Shown: one piece after another, positions 40,222 to 52,324 of the stretch | Numbering within the stretch: position 1 is the stretch's first letter | How the letters are laid out: each line of letters starts with the position of its first letter | Assembly: GCA_021785515.1 (NCBI GenBank) | Contig: JAJYEX010000001.1 | Coordinates: 248,001-312,000, forward strand | DNA length: 64,000 bases | DNA from: Pseudomonadota bacterium | Lineage (GTDB): Bacteria > Pseudomonadota > Gammaproteobacteria > Acidiferrobacterales > UBA6901 | Direction of reading: 5' to 3' | Translations under genes and position numbers: made by a program | Notes under the pieces: model-generated | Told to the model about the DNA's origin: nothing | The model's database searches: none | Seen by the model: only the letters and a program-made list of their open reading frames with translations

Positions 40222-40259
40222 TTTAGAATTATTCTAAAAATCCACTTCCACCAAGTCAA
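40222..40259 (-). promoter_or_regulatory. Sigma70 promoter with PerR-box-like operator for the rubrerythrin operon
   Basis: Minus strand: -35 TTGACT (40254-40259), 17-base spacer, -10 TAGAAT (40231-40236), about 60 nt before the rubrerythrin ATG. The -10 lies inside a 17-bp perfect palindrome TTTAGAAT-T-ATTCTAAA (40222-40238). Its core TTAGAATTATTCTAA fits the known PerR box TTANAATNATTNTAA. A repressor here would block the promoter. A Fur-family peroxide sensor is the natural candidate, but no regulator gene is in this window. Confidence 0.75.
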
Positions 40260-40609
40260 CGTGATAATGCAGTCCAGGACCTGGTCCAGCTATGACGCAG
40301 ATCAAGTTCAGCTCCGCAGCACTTTCACACATTCCGGGCTATAGTGAGCTGCGCACCCGGTATTGCCGCGCGGACACAAACCGATGCCCACCCGACGTGG
40401 GTCATAGCACAGCCGGCGGACGGCAACCACTTGGCCGACATAGCGAATATCCTGTAAGTGCTCTGCCACCCAGGACAAGTCGGGCAGGATCGGTGGCGCT
40501 GCCGCCCAAGATTGAGGATTGGCGAATGGAATTATCTCAACTAATATTCATTAGAAGACATCAATAGTTTGCCTCTAATAATACCTTTTCTAATATCGAT
40601 CAAAGGGAT
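40260..40609. other. Intergenic region upstream of pilB, with a weak candidate promoter
   Basis: About 350 bases between the rubrerythrin promoter and pilB with no convincing gene. An open frame at 40292-40567 lacks a ribosome site and protein-like composition. The best pilB promoter I can offer is TTGGCG (40519-40524), 17 bases, TAATAT (40542-40547), both imperfect. I found no sigma54-type GG/GC element. The last 70 bases are AT-rich, and AAAGGGAT precedes the pilB ATG. Confidence 0.4.
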
Positions 40610-42331
40610 ATGGCAACTCCAAATCCGGCAAACAGCTTAAGCGGTCTGGCGCTGAGGCTGGTACGTGATGGCCTGTTGAGTGCGGGGGATGCTGAACGCC
40701 TGCAAAACGAAGCGGTCGTCAAGAAGGTCCCCTTTGTTTCTCAGCTTGTCGACAGCAAAAAGCTGAGCAGCGCAGTCATCGCGCGTGCCGCCTCCGAGGA
40801 GTTCGGCATTCCGCTCTTCGAGATCAATTCGCTCGAACTGGAATTGGCACCGGTCAAGCTGGTAAGCGAAAAGATCATTCGCCGCCATCGCGCCCTCCCC
40901 ATCTACAAGCGCGGCACCAAGCTGTTCATCGCAATTGCCGATCCGACCAATCTCCAGGCGCTTGACGAAATCAAGTTCCACACCGGCCTTGGAGCCGAAC
41001 CGGTTCTGGTGGAGGAAACCAAGCTCGGGATCGCCATCGACAAGTCCCTGGAGGCGGCGGACACGACCCTGATGGACCTGGCCGGCAGCGATGATCTTGA
41101 TGGACTCGAGATCTCCTCCGAAGATGACGGCAAGGCCAAGGGGCAAGCCAGCGATGAAGCGGATGTCAATGACGCGCCCATCGTCAAGTTTGTCAACAAG
41201 GTGCTGATGGATGCGATCAATCACGGTGCATCCGACATCCACATCGAACCCTACGAGAAAACCTACCGCGTACGATTCCGTCAGGACGGCATGCTGCACG
41301 AAGTGGCCAGCCCGCCGCTGGCGCTGTCCGGACGCATTGCGGCACGCATCAAGATCCTATCCCGGCTCGACATTGCCGAACGCCGCGTCCCGCAGGATGG
41401 GCGCATGAAGCTGCGGATTTCCAAGAACCGCTCCATCGACTTTCGCGTAAGCACGCTGCCAACGCTTTTCGGGGAAAAGCTGGTAATGCGCATACTCGAT
41501 GCGGCGTCCGCCAGCATAGGAGTCGAGAAGCTGGGATTCGAGCCGGAACAGAAAAACCTGTTTCTCGAGGCAATTGAACGGCCTTATGGGATGGTGCTGG
41601 TAACGGGCCCGACAGGAAGCGGTAAGACCGTCAGCCTGTACACCGCCGTCAACATTCTGAATACACCCGACCGCAACATTTCGACAGCGGAAGATCCGGT
41701 GGAAATAAATCTTCCCGGAATCAACCAGGTCAACGTCAACGAAAAGGCAGGATTGACGTTTTCGGCCGCCTTGCGCGCATTCCTGCGCCAAGATCCGGAT
41801 GTGATTCTGGTCGGCGAAATCCGCGACCTCGAGACCGCCGAAATTGCCATTAAGGCGGCGCAGACCGGCCACATGGTGCTGTCTACGCTACACACGAACG
41901 ATGCACCGGCAACCCTGAGCCGGCTGGCTAATATGGGCGTGGCGCCGTTCAATATTGCCTCTGCTGTGAATCTGATCGTGGCCCAGCGCCTGGCGCGACG
42001 CCTGTGCCCGGTATGCAAGAAGCCACAGGACATTCCCAAGCCTGCGCTTCTGAAGGCCGGATTCAAGGAAAGCGATATTTCCGGTCTCAGGGTCTATGGT
42101 CCGACAGGCTGTGACCAGTGTACCGACGGATACAAGGGGCGTGTCGGCATTTATCAGGTCATGCCGATATCGGAAGCCATGGGTGCGATCATCATGCGTG
42201 GCGGGAACGCGCGTGATATCGAGGCGCAGGCGCAGCAGGACGGCGTTCAGGACCTGCGCGCATCGGCGCTGAACAAGGTCCGTGATGGCCTTACGAGCCT
42301 CGCGGAAATCGAACGCGTGACCAACCAGTAG
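40610..42331 (+). CDS. pilB: Type IV pilus extension ATPase PilB
   Basis: Cytoplasmic hexameric ATPase that powers pilus assembly. 573 aa: N-terminal MshEN-like domain, then the secretion ATPase core with Walker A GPTGSGKTVSLY near 333, Asp box DPVEINLPGINQ near 360, Walker B DPDVILVGEIRD near 395 and the His box THTND-like region STLHTNDAP near 425. The tetracysteine zinc motif CPVCKK...CDQC lies near 470-505, separating PilB from the retraction ATPase PilT. First of pilB-pilC-pilD-coaE. No pilin gene is adjacent. Confidence 0.95.
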   Translation: MATPNPANSLSGLALRLVRDGLLSAGDAERLQNEAVVKKVPFVSQLVDSKKLSSAVIARAASEEFGIPLFEINSLELELAPVKLVSEKIIRRHRALPIYKRGTKLFIAIADPTNLQALDEIKFHTGLGAEPVLVEETKLGIAIDKSLEAADTTLMDLAGSDDLDGLEISSEDDGKAKGQASDEADVNDAPIVKFVNKVLMDAINHGASDIHIEPYEKTYRVRFRQDGMLHEVASPPLALSGRIAARIKILSRLDIAERRVPQDGRMKLRISKNRSIDFRVSTLPTLFGEKLVMRILDAASASIGVEKLGFEPEQKNLFLEAIERPYGMVLVTGPTGSGKTVSLYTAVNILNTPDRNISTAEDPVEINLPGINQVNVNEKAGLTFSAALRAFLRQDPDVILVGEIRDLETAEIAIKAAQTGHMVLSTLHTNDAPATLSRLANMGVAPFNIASAVNLIVAQRLARRLCPVCKKPQDIPKPALLKAGFKESDISGLRVYGPTGCDQCTDGYKGRVGIYQVMPISEAMGAIIMRGGNARDIEAQAQQDGVQDLRASALNKVRDGLTSLAEIERVTNQ

Positions 42332-42338
42332 GCAGATC

Positions 42339-43571
42339 ATGGCGCAATCCGCGACACAGGCCGTTAAGGCGAAGCTCAGCATCTTCAACTGGGAAGGCAT
42401 TGACAAGAAAGGTCGGCGCCTCAAGGGTGAAACCGAGGGAATCAGCATTGCTTACGTGAATGCGGTTCTGCGTCGCCAAGGCATTAACCCCATAAAGGTG
42501 CGCAAACAGACGACATCTCTGTTCAAGCGCAAGCGCAAGATAACCGCCAAAGACGTGGCGGTGTTTACGCGCCAGTTTGCCACGATGATTCAGGCGGGCA
42601 TCCCGATCGTGCAGTCGTTCGAGATCGTCGGCAAGGGCCATGACAATCCCAGCATGCAGGATCTGCTCGCCTCCATCAGGCAGGATATAGAGTCCGGCAC
42701 CAACCTCAGCACGGCTCTCGGCAAGCACCCTCTCCAGTTCGACTCCCTCTACTGCAACCTGGTAGCGGCTGGCGAACAGGCGGGCATTCTTGACACGATC
42801 CTGCAGAAGGTGGCGACCTACAAGGAAAAAGTCGAGGCAATCAAGGGCAAGATCAAATCGGCCATGTTCTATCCGGCCTCGGTAATCGTAGTGGCATTTG
42901 TTATCACCGCGATACTGATGATTTTCGTGATTCCCGAGTTTAGCAACCTGTTCAAGAGCTTCGGCGCCCAGCTGCCTGCGCTGACCATGCTCGTCATCCA
43001 GATTTCCAACGGCTTTCGGCATTACTGGTGGGCAATCTTCGGCGGCATCGGTCTCGCTGTGGGCCTCTTTACATATTCCTACAAGCGCTCGCCCAAGATG
43101 CAATATACACTCGACCGCGCGATCCTGCGCGCGCCCGTGATCGGGCCAATTGTGAAGAAAGCCACCATCGCGCGGTTTGCCCGCACCCTTGCAACCATGT
43201 TCGCGGCCGGTGTCCCGCTGGTGGAAAGCCTCGATGCCGTGGCAGGGGCTGCCGGCAATAGGGTCTACTACGATGGCGTTATGGAAATCAGGGCCGACGT
43301 CAGCACCGGCAGCCAGTTGCAATCATCGATGGAAAAAACCGGCCTGTTTCCCAACATGGTGATCCAGATGGTGGGGATCGGCGAGGAAGCCGGAGAGATC
43401 GACACGATGCTTGGGAAGGTGGCCGACTTCTATGAAGAAGAGGTCGACAATGCTGTCGATTCGCTCAGCAGCCTGATGGAGCCCGTAATCATGGTCGTGC
43501 TGGGAGTTATCGTGGGGACCCTCGTGATCGCCATGTATCTCCCCATTTTCAAGCTTGCCTCGGTGGTGTAG
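42339..43571 (+). CDS. pilC: Type IV pilus inner-membrane platform protein PilC
   Basis: Inner-membrane core protein that couples PilB ATPase action to pilin insertion. 410 aa with two GspF/PilC repeats (about 75-195 and 275-400), each ending in membrane helices. Typical motifs FTRQFATMIQAGIPIVQSFE near 70 and FARTLATMFAAGVPLVESLD near 280 show the internal duplication. Starts seven bases after the pilB stop. Confidence 0.95.
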   Translation: MAQSATQAVKAKLSIFNWEGIDKKGRRLKGETEGISIAYVNAVLRRQGINPIKVRKQTTSLFKRKRKITAKDVAVFTRQFATMIQAGIPIVQSFEIVGKGHDNPSMQDLLASIRQDIESGTNLSTALGKHPLQFDSLYCNLVAAGEQAGILDTILQKVATYKEKVEAIKGKIKSAMFYPASVIVVAFVITAILMIFVIPEFSNLFKSFGAQLPALTMLVIQISNGFRHYWWAIFGGIGLAVGLFTYSYKRSPKMQYTLDRAILRAPVIGPIVKKATIARFARTLATMFAAGVPLVESLDAVAGAAGNRVYYDGVMEIRADVSTGSQLQSSMEKTGLFPNMVIQMVGIGEEAGEIDTMLGKVADFYEEEVDNAVDSLSSLMEPVIMVVLGVIVGTLVIAMYLPIFKLASVV

Positions 43572-43603
43572 GGTCGCTCCCGCGGCCCGCAGCCGGCGAT
43601 GCC

Positions 43604-44491
43604 ATGCTGGACACGTACCTGCATCCGTTTTTCCGTGCATATCCCGATGCAATATTTATTGTCGCGGGCCTGTTCGGCCTTGTAATCGGGAGTTTTCTCA
43701 ATGTCGTGATTCATCGGTTGCCGGTAATGCTGACGCGCAACTGGCGACGGGAGTGCCAGCAACTGCTCGGAACCGCTGACGACACAGACAAACATACGTC
43801 CTACAATCTGATGTTTCCCGGATCAACATGTCCAGGCTGCGGGCATCCGATCCGCCCGTGGGAAAACATACCGGTACTCAGCTACCTCTGGCTGCGGGGG
43901 CGATGTTCGGCCTGCCATCGGTCGATATCCCCGCGTTACCCGGCCGTCGAACTGTTGGCCGCAGCACTCGCCGTTGTAGGCGTGCTGCACTTCGGGGCTC
44001 ACCCGGCTGCAGTCGCGGCCTGTGTACTGTCATGGGCCCTCATCGTTCTGACCCTCATAGACATTGACCACCAGCTGCTGCCTGACGCCGTTACCCTGCC
44101 GCTTTTATGGGCCGGATTGGTCGTCAACAGCTTTCACCTCTTTACCTCGCTGCATGCGGCCGTCATGGGAGCCGTGGCCGGCTATCTTTCGCTGTGGCTT
44201 GTCTATCACGGCTTCCGACTTGCCACCGGCAAGGAGGGCATGGGGTACGGAGATTTCAAGCTGCTGGCAGCGTTCGGGGCGTGGGGAGGCTGGCAGGGGC
44301 TGCCACTGATCATCCTCCTGGCCTCGGCGGTCGGCGCCGTCACCGGCTTGGGACTCATTCTATTCCGGGGGCGAGACCGGGCACAGCCGATTCCCTTCGG
44401 CCCCTTCCTGTGCGTGGCCGGATGGATAGGCCTGCTGTGGGGCGGTACCCTTACAGACTATTATTTGCAATTCGCCCATTTCAAAGGCTGA
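43604..44491 (+). CDS. pilD: Prepilin peptidase / N-methyltransferase PilD
   Basis: Inner-membrane aspartyl protease that cuts prepilin leader peptides and methylates the new N-terminus. 295 aa. Cytoplasmic loop with two CxxC pairs (CPGCGHPIRPWENIPVLSYL, then CSACH) near 71-105. Catalytic aspartates in LIDIDHQLLPD near 148 and GYGDFKLLAA near 210. About seven to eight membrane segments. Coupled between pilC and coaE, a common gammaproteobacterial order. Confidence 0.96.
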   Translation: MLDTYLHPFFRAYPDAIFIVAGLFGLVIGSFLNVVIHRLPVMLTRNWRRECQQLLGTADDTDKHTSYNLMFPGSTCPGCGHPIRPWENIPVLSYLWLRGRCSACHRSISPRYPAVELLAAALAVVGVLHFGAHPAAVAACVLSWALIVLTLIDIDHQLLPDAVTLPLLWAGLVVNSFHLFTSLHAAVMGAVAGYLSLWLVYHGFRLATGKEGMGYGDFKLLAAFGAWGGWQGLPLIILLASAVGAVTGLGLILFRGRDRAQPIPFGPFLCVAGWIGLLWGGTLTDYYLQFAHFKG

Positions 44492-44502
44492 GCCAGGACA
44501 GT

Positions 44503-45123
44503 ATGCTGCACGTCGCGCTGACCGGAGGAATCGGAAGCGGAAAGTCCACCGTTGCCCGCATGTTTGCGGAACGGGGGGTACCCGTTGTCGATGCCGACGA
44601 AATCGCCCATGGTTTGATGCGCCGCGGGGAACCGGCCTTCCAGGAGATTGTGGATGCCTTCGGTCCTGAATTTCTGGGTGCAAACGGCGAGATTGACCGG
44701 CATCACCTGGGCGAACGGGTTTTTGCCGCTGCGGACGAACGCCGGCGTCTTGAGGCCATCGTGCACCCGCGGGTACGCCAGGAGATCGTCCGCCAGGTTC
44801 ACCACCTCGACGGACTCTACTGCCTGATCGTGGTACCGCTCCTCTTCGAAGCCGGCATGCAGGATCTCGCAGACCGGGTACTCGTGGTCGACTGCAGTGA
44901 ACAGCGGCGAATCGAACGGGTCCGGGCACGCAGCGGTCTGAGCGAGGACCGGATCCGCACCATCATGAAAACACAGGTCAGTTTCGCGGAACACAGACGT
45001 CTGGCTGACGACGTGATTATCAACGACAACGGCCTGAATGAACTTGAGGGGCAGGTCGAAGGGCTGCACCAGCGCTATCGCGCGCTGGCAGGCAACGATT
45101 CGCGTCCTAAGGCGGACTGCTGA
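44503..45123 (+). CDS. coaE: Dephospho-CoA kinase
   Basis: Last step of coenzyme A synthesis, phosphorylating the ribose 3'-OH of dephospho-CoA. 206 aa, starting MLHVALTGGIGSGKSTVARM with a P-loop, then VVDADEIAHGLM near 28 and the lid region. The start at 44503 follows pilD by 11 bases; the frame is open into pilD but without similarity. Its last 17 bases overlap the 3' end of the convergent Nudix/ThiE gene. Confidence 0.95.
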   Translation: MLHVALTGGIGSGKSTVARMFAERGVPVVDADEIAHGLMRRGEPAFQEIVDAFGPEFLGANGEIDRHHLGERVFAAADERRRLEAIVHPRVRQEIVRQVHHLDGLYCLIVVPLLFEAGMQDLADRVLVVDCSEQRRIERVRARSGLSEDRIRTIMKTQVSFAEHRRLADDVIINDNGLNELEGQVEGLHQRYRALAGNDSRPKADC

Positions 45124-46132
45124 CCCCTTCAGTGCCGCGGATCAGAGAGGCAACCACTGATTCCGGTTCCGTGGCAGCCCACACGCCGCTCAGCATGGCA
45201 ATTCCCTGGGCACCCGCCTGTCGGGCCTTCTCAAGATCCCCAACCTCCATGCCCCCCAGCGCATAGACCGGCAGTCCCGCAGCAGAACACAACGTTGCAA
45301 ACGCTTCCCAGCCCAGAGGCCTGGCCAGCGGGTGGGAGCGCGTAGAACGCACCGGAGACAGGACAACGAAATCGGCGCCGATCCGGCGCGCATGATTCAA
45401 CTGGGTTGTGTCATGGCAGGATGCAGCCACCCAGTAGCGACTGTCCAACGGTCGCGAGGCACACTGCTCCAGCCTGCGGCCATTGAGGTGTATGCCATCC
45501 GCACCACACTCCTGTACGATCTCGGCCGGAGCATTCAGCAGCACTCGCGCCCCGTGACGATGACAGGTTCCGACGACCGTCTCCGCCCGGGACCGGAATT
45601 CTGGCGGTGATAGCTGCGGCTCGCGCAGCTGAATCAGCTTCGCCCCGGCCACCAGCACGCTCTCCAGGTGCCGCAGGAAATCTTCCGGTCCGAAACGACC
45701 GCCATCAGAAAGGAGATACAACGGTGGCAGCCACAGGGCCCGCAACACGGGCTGATCGGCCTCGGGAAATTCATAAGCACCCAGATCTTCTGCTGCCACC
45801 CAGCGTATCGGCTGCCCCTCCCGTCCGTGCGCGGTTCCGCTAAACCGCCTGACCCGCCACACCTCCAGGTCCACCGTAACATCCGGATAGGCGTGAGTGA
45901 CGCTGGTCAACGGCTGCGCGGACTCCACCTTTATATCGAGCTCTTCCTCCAGTTCCCGCACCAGCGCCGCAAACGCGCTCTCGCCTGGATGCTTCTTACC
46001 GCCTGGAAACTCCCATTTCCCGCCCTGGTGGCTTCCGTCGTGACGCCGCGCGATTAGCACCCGGCCGGCGGCATCGGTCACCACCCCGGCCACTACGTCA
46101 ATGACCGCACCGTCACGTCCGGTACTCGGCAT
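45107..46132 (-). CDS. Nudix (MutT-like) hydrolase fused to a ThiE/TenI-like domain
   Basis: A 341-aa fusion. The N-terminal MutT-type domain (about 10-140) has the Nudix box GGKKHPGESAFAALVRELEE, probably cleaning 8-oxo-dGTP. The C-terminal domain (about 150-330) resembles thiamine phosphate synthase/TenI: LIQLREPQLSPPEF, then AASCHDTTQLNHARRIGADF and a GGM/GA phosphate loop. This fusion beside argJ-secA is seen in other gammaproteobacteria. The role of the second domain is uncertain. Its start overlaps the argJ end by 20 bases, and its end overlaps coaE convergently. Confidence 0.88.
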   Translation of the reverse strand: MPSTGRDGAVIDVVAGVVTDAAGRVLIARRHDGSHQGGKWEFPGGKKHPGESAFAALVRELEEELDIKVESAQPLTSVTHAYPDVTVDLEVWRVRRFSGTAHGREGQPIRWVAAEDLGAYEFPEADQPVLRALWLPPLYLLSDGGRFGPEDFLRHLESVLVAGAKLIQLREPQLSPPEFRSRAETVVGTCHRHGARVLLNAPAEIVQECGADGIHLNGRRLEQCASRPLDSRYWVAASCHDTTQLNHARRIGADFVVLSPVRSTRSHPLARPLGWEAFATLCSAAGLPVYALGGMEVGDLEKARQAGAQGIAMLSGVWAATEPESVVASLIRGTEGVSSPP

Positions 46133-47333
46133 TGATCTGTATGTACTCGTGCGACAGGTCGCTCGTCCACACCCTGGCAGTCGCCGGTCCGGTCCCGAGA
46201 TCGACCCGCAGCGTTATCTCGGCCTGCGCCATCGCCATCCTGCCTTGCGCCTCGGTATATTCCGGTGCCCGTGCCCCGCCACGCGCGATGCATACGCCGT
46301 TTATGTAAATTGCCACCGCCCCGACATCCAGACGCGCGATCCTGGCGCGCCCCACCGCCGCGAGGATTCGACCCCAGTTCGGATCGCTCGCGAAAAATGC
46401 AGTCTTCACTAGGGGCGAATGCGCAATGGTGCGCGCGACCTCGACGCATTCGTCCTCGTCGTGCCCCCCGCACACCTCAATCGTGATGAATTTCGTGGCG
46501 CCTTCGGCGTCGCGGATGATTGCCTGAGCGAGCTCCGTAAACACTCCGGCCACTAGGGTATGCAGCAACTCGTAGGATTCGCCTTCCGGAGCGTCAATTA
46601 CCGGGTTCCGGGCACGTCCGGTAGCCAGCAGGACGCAGGAATCATTGGTCGAGGTGTCCCCGTCGACCGTGATGCGGTTGAACGACGTCCGGGCAGCGCT
46701 GCGCACGAGCGCATCTAGCGCAGCCTGGCTGACTAACGCGTCCGTCGCAACGAAACTTAGCATCGTGGCCATGTCCGGGCAGATCATCCCGGCACCCTTC
46801 GCAATCCCGGTAACCGTGACCCCGACACCAGCGATCTGTCCACGACGCGAGCTGCCCTTGGGGCGCGTGTCGGTGGTCATGATCCCGACCGCTGCATCGG
46901 CCCATCCACTCTCGTCCAGCGTCGCGACACAGTTCGGCAAGCCTGCCGTCACGCGGTCAACAGGAAGCCGCTCACCAATCACCCCGGTCGAGAACGGCAA
47001 CACCTCGGTGGCACTCGTGCCGATCTCCTGCGCCAGCGCCTCACAGATGGCAACCGCGTCCTGCCGGCCGGCCTCTCCGGTCCCGGCATTGGCAAAGCCG
47101 GTGTTGATCACAAGGGCCCTGGGTTTCGCCGCCGCAAGATGCTCGCGTGCCACAAGAACCGGAGCCGCGCAGAACCGGTTCTGCGTAAAAACGGCCGCCG
47201 CCCGGGTTCCGCGTGCGCACTCGATGACTACGAGATCCCGCCGGTCCTTCTTGCGAATGCCGGCAACAGCTGTGCCGATCCGGATTCCCGGGACCGGCTG
47301 CAATTCCGTCGGCGGCCGCAGATTTACAGCCAT
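46113..47333 (-). CDS. argJ: Glutamate N-acetyltransferase / ornithine acetyltransferase
   Basis: Recycles the acetyl group from N-acetylornithine to glutamate in the arginine pathway. 406-aa precursor of an N-terminal-nucleophile hydrolase; self-cleavage is expected before the threonine in KGAGMICPDMATML near 190, giving alpha and beta chains. Starts MAVNLRPPTELQPVPGIRIG. ATG at 47333 fits the family; the frame is open 14 codons upstream. Downstream of secA by about 80 bases. Confidence 0.94.
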   Translation of the reverse strand: MAVNLRPPTELQPVPGIRIGTAVAGIRKKDRRDLVVIECARGTRAAAVFTQNRFCAAPVLVAREHLAAAKPRALVINTGFANAGTGEAGRQDAVAICEALAQEIGTSATEVLPFSTGVIGERLPVDRVTAGLPNCVATLDESGWADAAVGIMTTDTRPKGSSRRGQIAGVGVTVTGIAKGAGMICPDMATMLSFVATDALVSQAALDALVRSAARTSFNRITVDGDTSTNDSCVLLATGRARNPVIDAPEGESYELLHTLVAGVFTELAQAIIRDAEGATKFITIEVCGGHDEDECVEVARTIAHSPLVKTAFFASDPNWGRILAAVGRARIARLDVGAVAIYINGVCIARGGARAPEYTEAQGRMAMAQAEITLRVDLGTGPATARVWTSDLSHEYIQINAEYRT

Positions 47334-47415
47334 GGCTCGCCGCATCCGGGGGTCCGCGCCAACTTGACCCACCACCCGCTCACCGACGCGATGAATCTGA
47401 GAATGCCGAACATAA

Positions 47416-50115
<2,700 letters not shown>

Positions 50116-50240
50116 GAATCGATTCCCGAAATGCCCGCGTGATCCGTAGAGAATTTCGGATTATGGAGGAAAACCGCCGGAACTTAAATACGACGACTGC
50201 GCCCCAACCGCACCTCGCGCCGGATATCGGCCCGGAAAGC

Positions 50241-51170
50241 TTAGGAGTGAGGCGAGGAGGAACGCAGATAAGGCAGGGGATTCACAGCCTGGTTGTGTAT
50301 CAGAACCTCGAAATGCACGTGCGGACCGGTGGAGTAGCCGGTGGATCCGACAAGGGCGATTTCCTGTCCTTTATTGACCTGCTCACCTACCTGGACCAGG
50401 ATCTTGCTGGTGTGGCCGTAGAGCGTCGACAGTCCATCACCATCGTTGATCCGTACCATCTTCCCGAAACCGCCGTCCGCTCCAGCATAACTGACCACAC
50501 CGGCGGCCATGGCATAAATCGGGGTACCCATCGGAGCAGCGATGTCCACCCCGGGATGAAACTCGGGGCGACCGGTGAACGGATCCAGGCGCGGACCATA
50601 CGGCGAGGATATCCAGCCTCCGCGCGTCGGCCAGCCAGCCGGATAGACTTCCGCATGCAGATGGCGATCCATCAGCACGCTTTCCAGAGCGTGCAGACGC
50701 GGCCCCTTCTGTTCAATCTGCTTCTGCAGGTTGTCCAGGGTCTGCATGAAGTCCGGAACTGATATGCTGGGGGCCACGTCGTTTTCCGGGCCTCCGATCG
50801 GCGGATTCTTAGAGAAGTTGAATTCGCGCTTGTCCAGTCCAGCCATACTGGTCACCTGTGCGCCCAAGGCATCCAGGCGGGTGATCTGGGCCTGCATGAG
50901 CCCCAGGCGCTGGGCCAAAGCATTGAGATGCAGCCTGGCATTACGGCGCGCGTCGGCGATTTCCTGCTTCTGCCGGGCAAGTTCCTGCGCCTCGTGCGCC
51001 ACCTGGCCATCAGCGGGTCCGGCCAAGGCCGCGGCAACGTTAAAGGCCGCAAATCCGACCAGGGCCGGCAGGACGACAAGCACAACGAACACGAACGCCA
51101 CGATCTGGCGTCGGCTCAAACTGATATGTCGCCCCTTGCCAACACTTTTCGGAACGAGAATTACATTCAT
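50241..51170 (-). CDS. M23 family metallopeptidase (LytM-type)
   Basis: A 309-aa envelope peptidase or amidase activator. Basic N-terminus, one membrane helix (about 22-50), a coiled-coil-like stretch (about 55-90), and a C-terminal M23 domain with zinc ligands in FHPGVDIAAP near 200 and HVHFEV near 285. All metal ligands are present, so it may be an active endopeptidase. Between lpxC and secA, a conserved place in gammaproteobacteria. The start at 51170 was chosen for the membrane-anchor layout. Confidence 0.9.
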   Translation of the reverse strand: MNVILVPKSVGKGRHISLSRRQIVAFVFVVLVVLPALVGFAAFNVAAALAGPADGQVAHEAQELARQKQEIADARRNARLHLNALAQRLGLMQAQITRLDALGAQVTSMAGLDKREFNFSKNPPIGGPENDVAPSISVPDFMQTLDNLQKQIEQKGPRLHALESVLMDRHLHAEVYPAGWPTRGGWISSPYGPRLDPFTGRPEFHPGVDIAAPMGTPIYAMAAGVVSYAGADGGFGKMVRINDGDGLSTLYGHTSKILVQVGEQVNKGQEIALVGSTGYSTGPHVHFEVLIHNQAVNPLPYLRSSSPHS

Positions 51171-51252
51171 CAGACTTTCTCGAACTTGGAGATTGTTATC
51201 CGTCCCTGCAACCTGCCCCACCGGACCCCGTTGAAGGGGCCGGAGCTATGGG

Positions 51253-52164
51253 TCAGACGGCCGGCACGGTACGCATAAAGGCGATGGCCGCCTTGTCGGT
51301 TTCCGCGTAGGACACCAACTCCCACGCATCCTGGTCAACCATGAGCGCGCGCAATAGGCGGTTGTTGAGCGCATGGCCAGATTTGTAGGCACTGAACGCA
51401 CCGATCAACGGATGGCCGAGCAGATACAAATCGCCAATAGCGTCGAGCACCTTGTGTTTGACGAACTCATCTTCGTACCGCAACCCGTCGTCATTAAGAA
51501 TGCGGAAGCTATCCATCACGATGGCATTGTCCAGTCCGCCACCGCGCGCCAGCCCCGCCTGCCTCAAGGCCTCCAGATCACTCATGAATCCGAAGGTCCG
51601 GGCACGACTTACCTCCTTGACGAAGGAGGTAGTAGAGAAATCGACGCTGGCAACCTGTGTAGAGTTGCGAAACAGCGGATGATCGAAGTCGATCGAGAAC
51701 GAGACCTTGAACCCGTCCCAGGGCTCGAAACATACCCACTTGTCGTCGTCCTCGATCCGAATACTTTTCTTGATACGCATGAAGCGCTTCGGAGCCGGCT
51801 GCTCCTCAATCCCTGCAGACTGGATCAGAAATACAAACGGACCGGCGCTGCCATCCATGATCGGAACTTCGGCGGCCGTCACGTCCACATAGGCATTGTC
51901 GATCCCCAGTCCGGCGAAAGCCGACATCAGGTGTTCCACTGTCGAGATTTTGACTCCCTTGCTTTCCAGCGTCGTGGAAAGACGGGTGTCGCTCACGTTT
52001 TCCGGGCGGGCCCTGACTTCGACAGGCTGGGGGAGATCAGTTCTTCTAAATACTATTCCGGTTTCGACCGGTGCCGGTCTCAGTGTGAGGTAGACCTTGT
52101 CGCCTGTATGCAACCCCACACCGGTTGCCCGGATCACATTCTTAAGAGTACGTTGTTTAATCAT
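51253..52164 (-). CDS. lpxC: UDP-3-O-acyl-N-acetylglucosamine deacetylase
   Basis: Zinc deacetylase, the committed step of lipid A synthesis. 303 aa with zinc and active-site residues in [17 protein letters not shown] near 75 and [19 protein letters not shown] near 235-255. The N-terminus [21 protein letters not shown] is typical. Downstream of ftsZ after a 296-base gap with its own likely promoter. Ends with an Ala-Val-rich tail that, by analogy, could be a proteolysis signal; not tested. Confidence 0.96.
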   Translation of the reverse strand: MIKQRTLKNVIRATGVGLHTGDKVYLTLRPAPVETGIVFRRTDLPQPVEVRARPENVSDTRLSTTLESKGVKISTVEHLMSAFAGLGIDNAYVDVTAAEVPIMDGSAGPFVFLIQSAGIEEQPAPKRFMRIKKSIRIEDDDKWVCFEPWDGFKVSFSIDFDHPLFRNSTQVASVDFSTTSFVKEVSRARTFGFMSDLEALRQAGLARGGGLDNAIVMDSFRILNDDGLRYEDEFVKHKVLDAIGDLYLLGHPLIGAFSAYKSGHALNNRLLRALMVDQDAWELVSYAETDKAAIAFMRTVPAV

Positions 52165-52324
52165 TTCCGTAACTTACCGTCTGTCCTCTCCGTTTCTGAG
52201 GATGCAGCGAACCCCCTGCGTTTCCCGCAAGCTGGTGATCTGCCGGTGTAGTGATCGGACCGCCGAACGAAAACTTGGTACTTGCCGCTGATCCAGCGGC
52301 TTCCCCATGCCCTTTAGCCCGCGA

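Noticed and set aside
40292-40567. Possible small gene upstream of pilB
   Set aside because: No ribosome site, no known motif, low-complexity mixture of Pro/Arg/Ser; better read as intergenic.
42291-43322. Minus-strand open frame opposite pilC
   Set aside because: Antisense to a complete pilC with intact motifs; composition is not protein-like.
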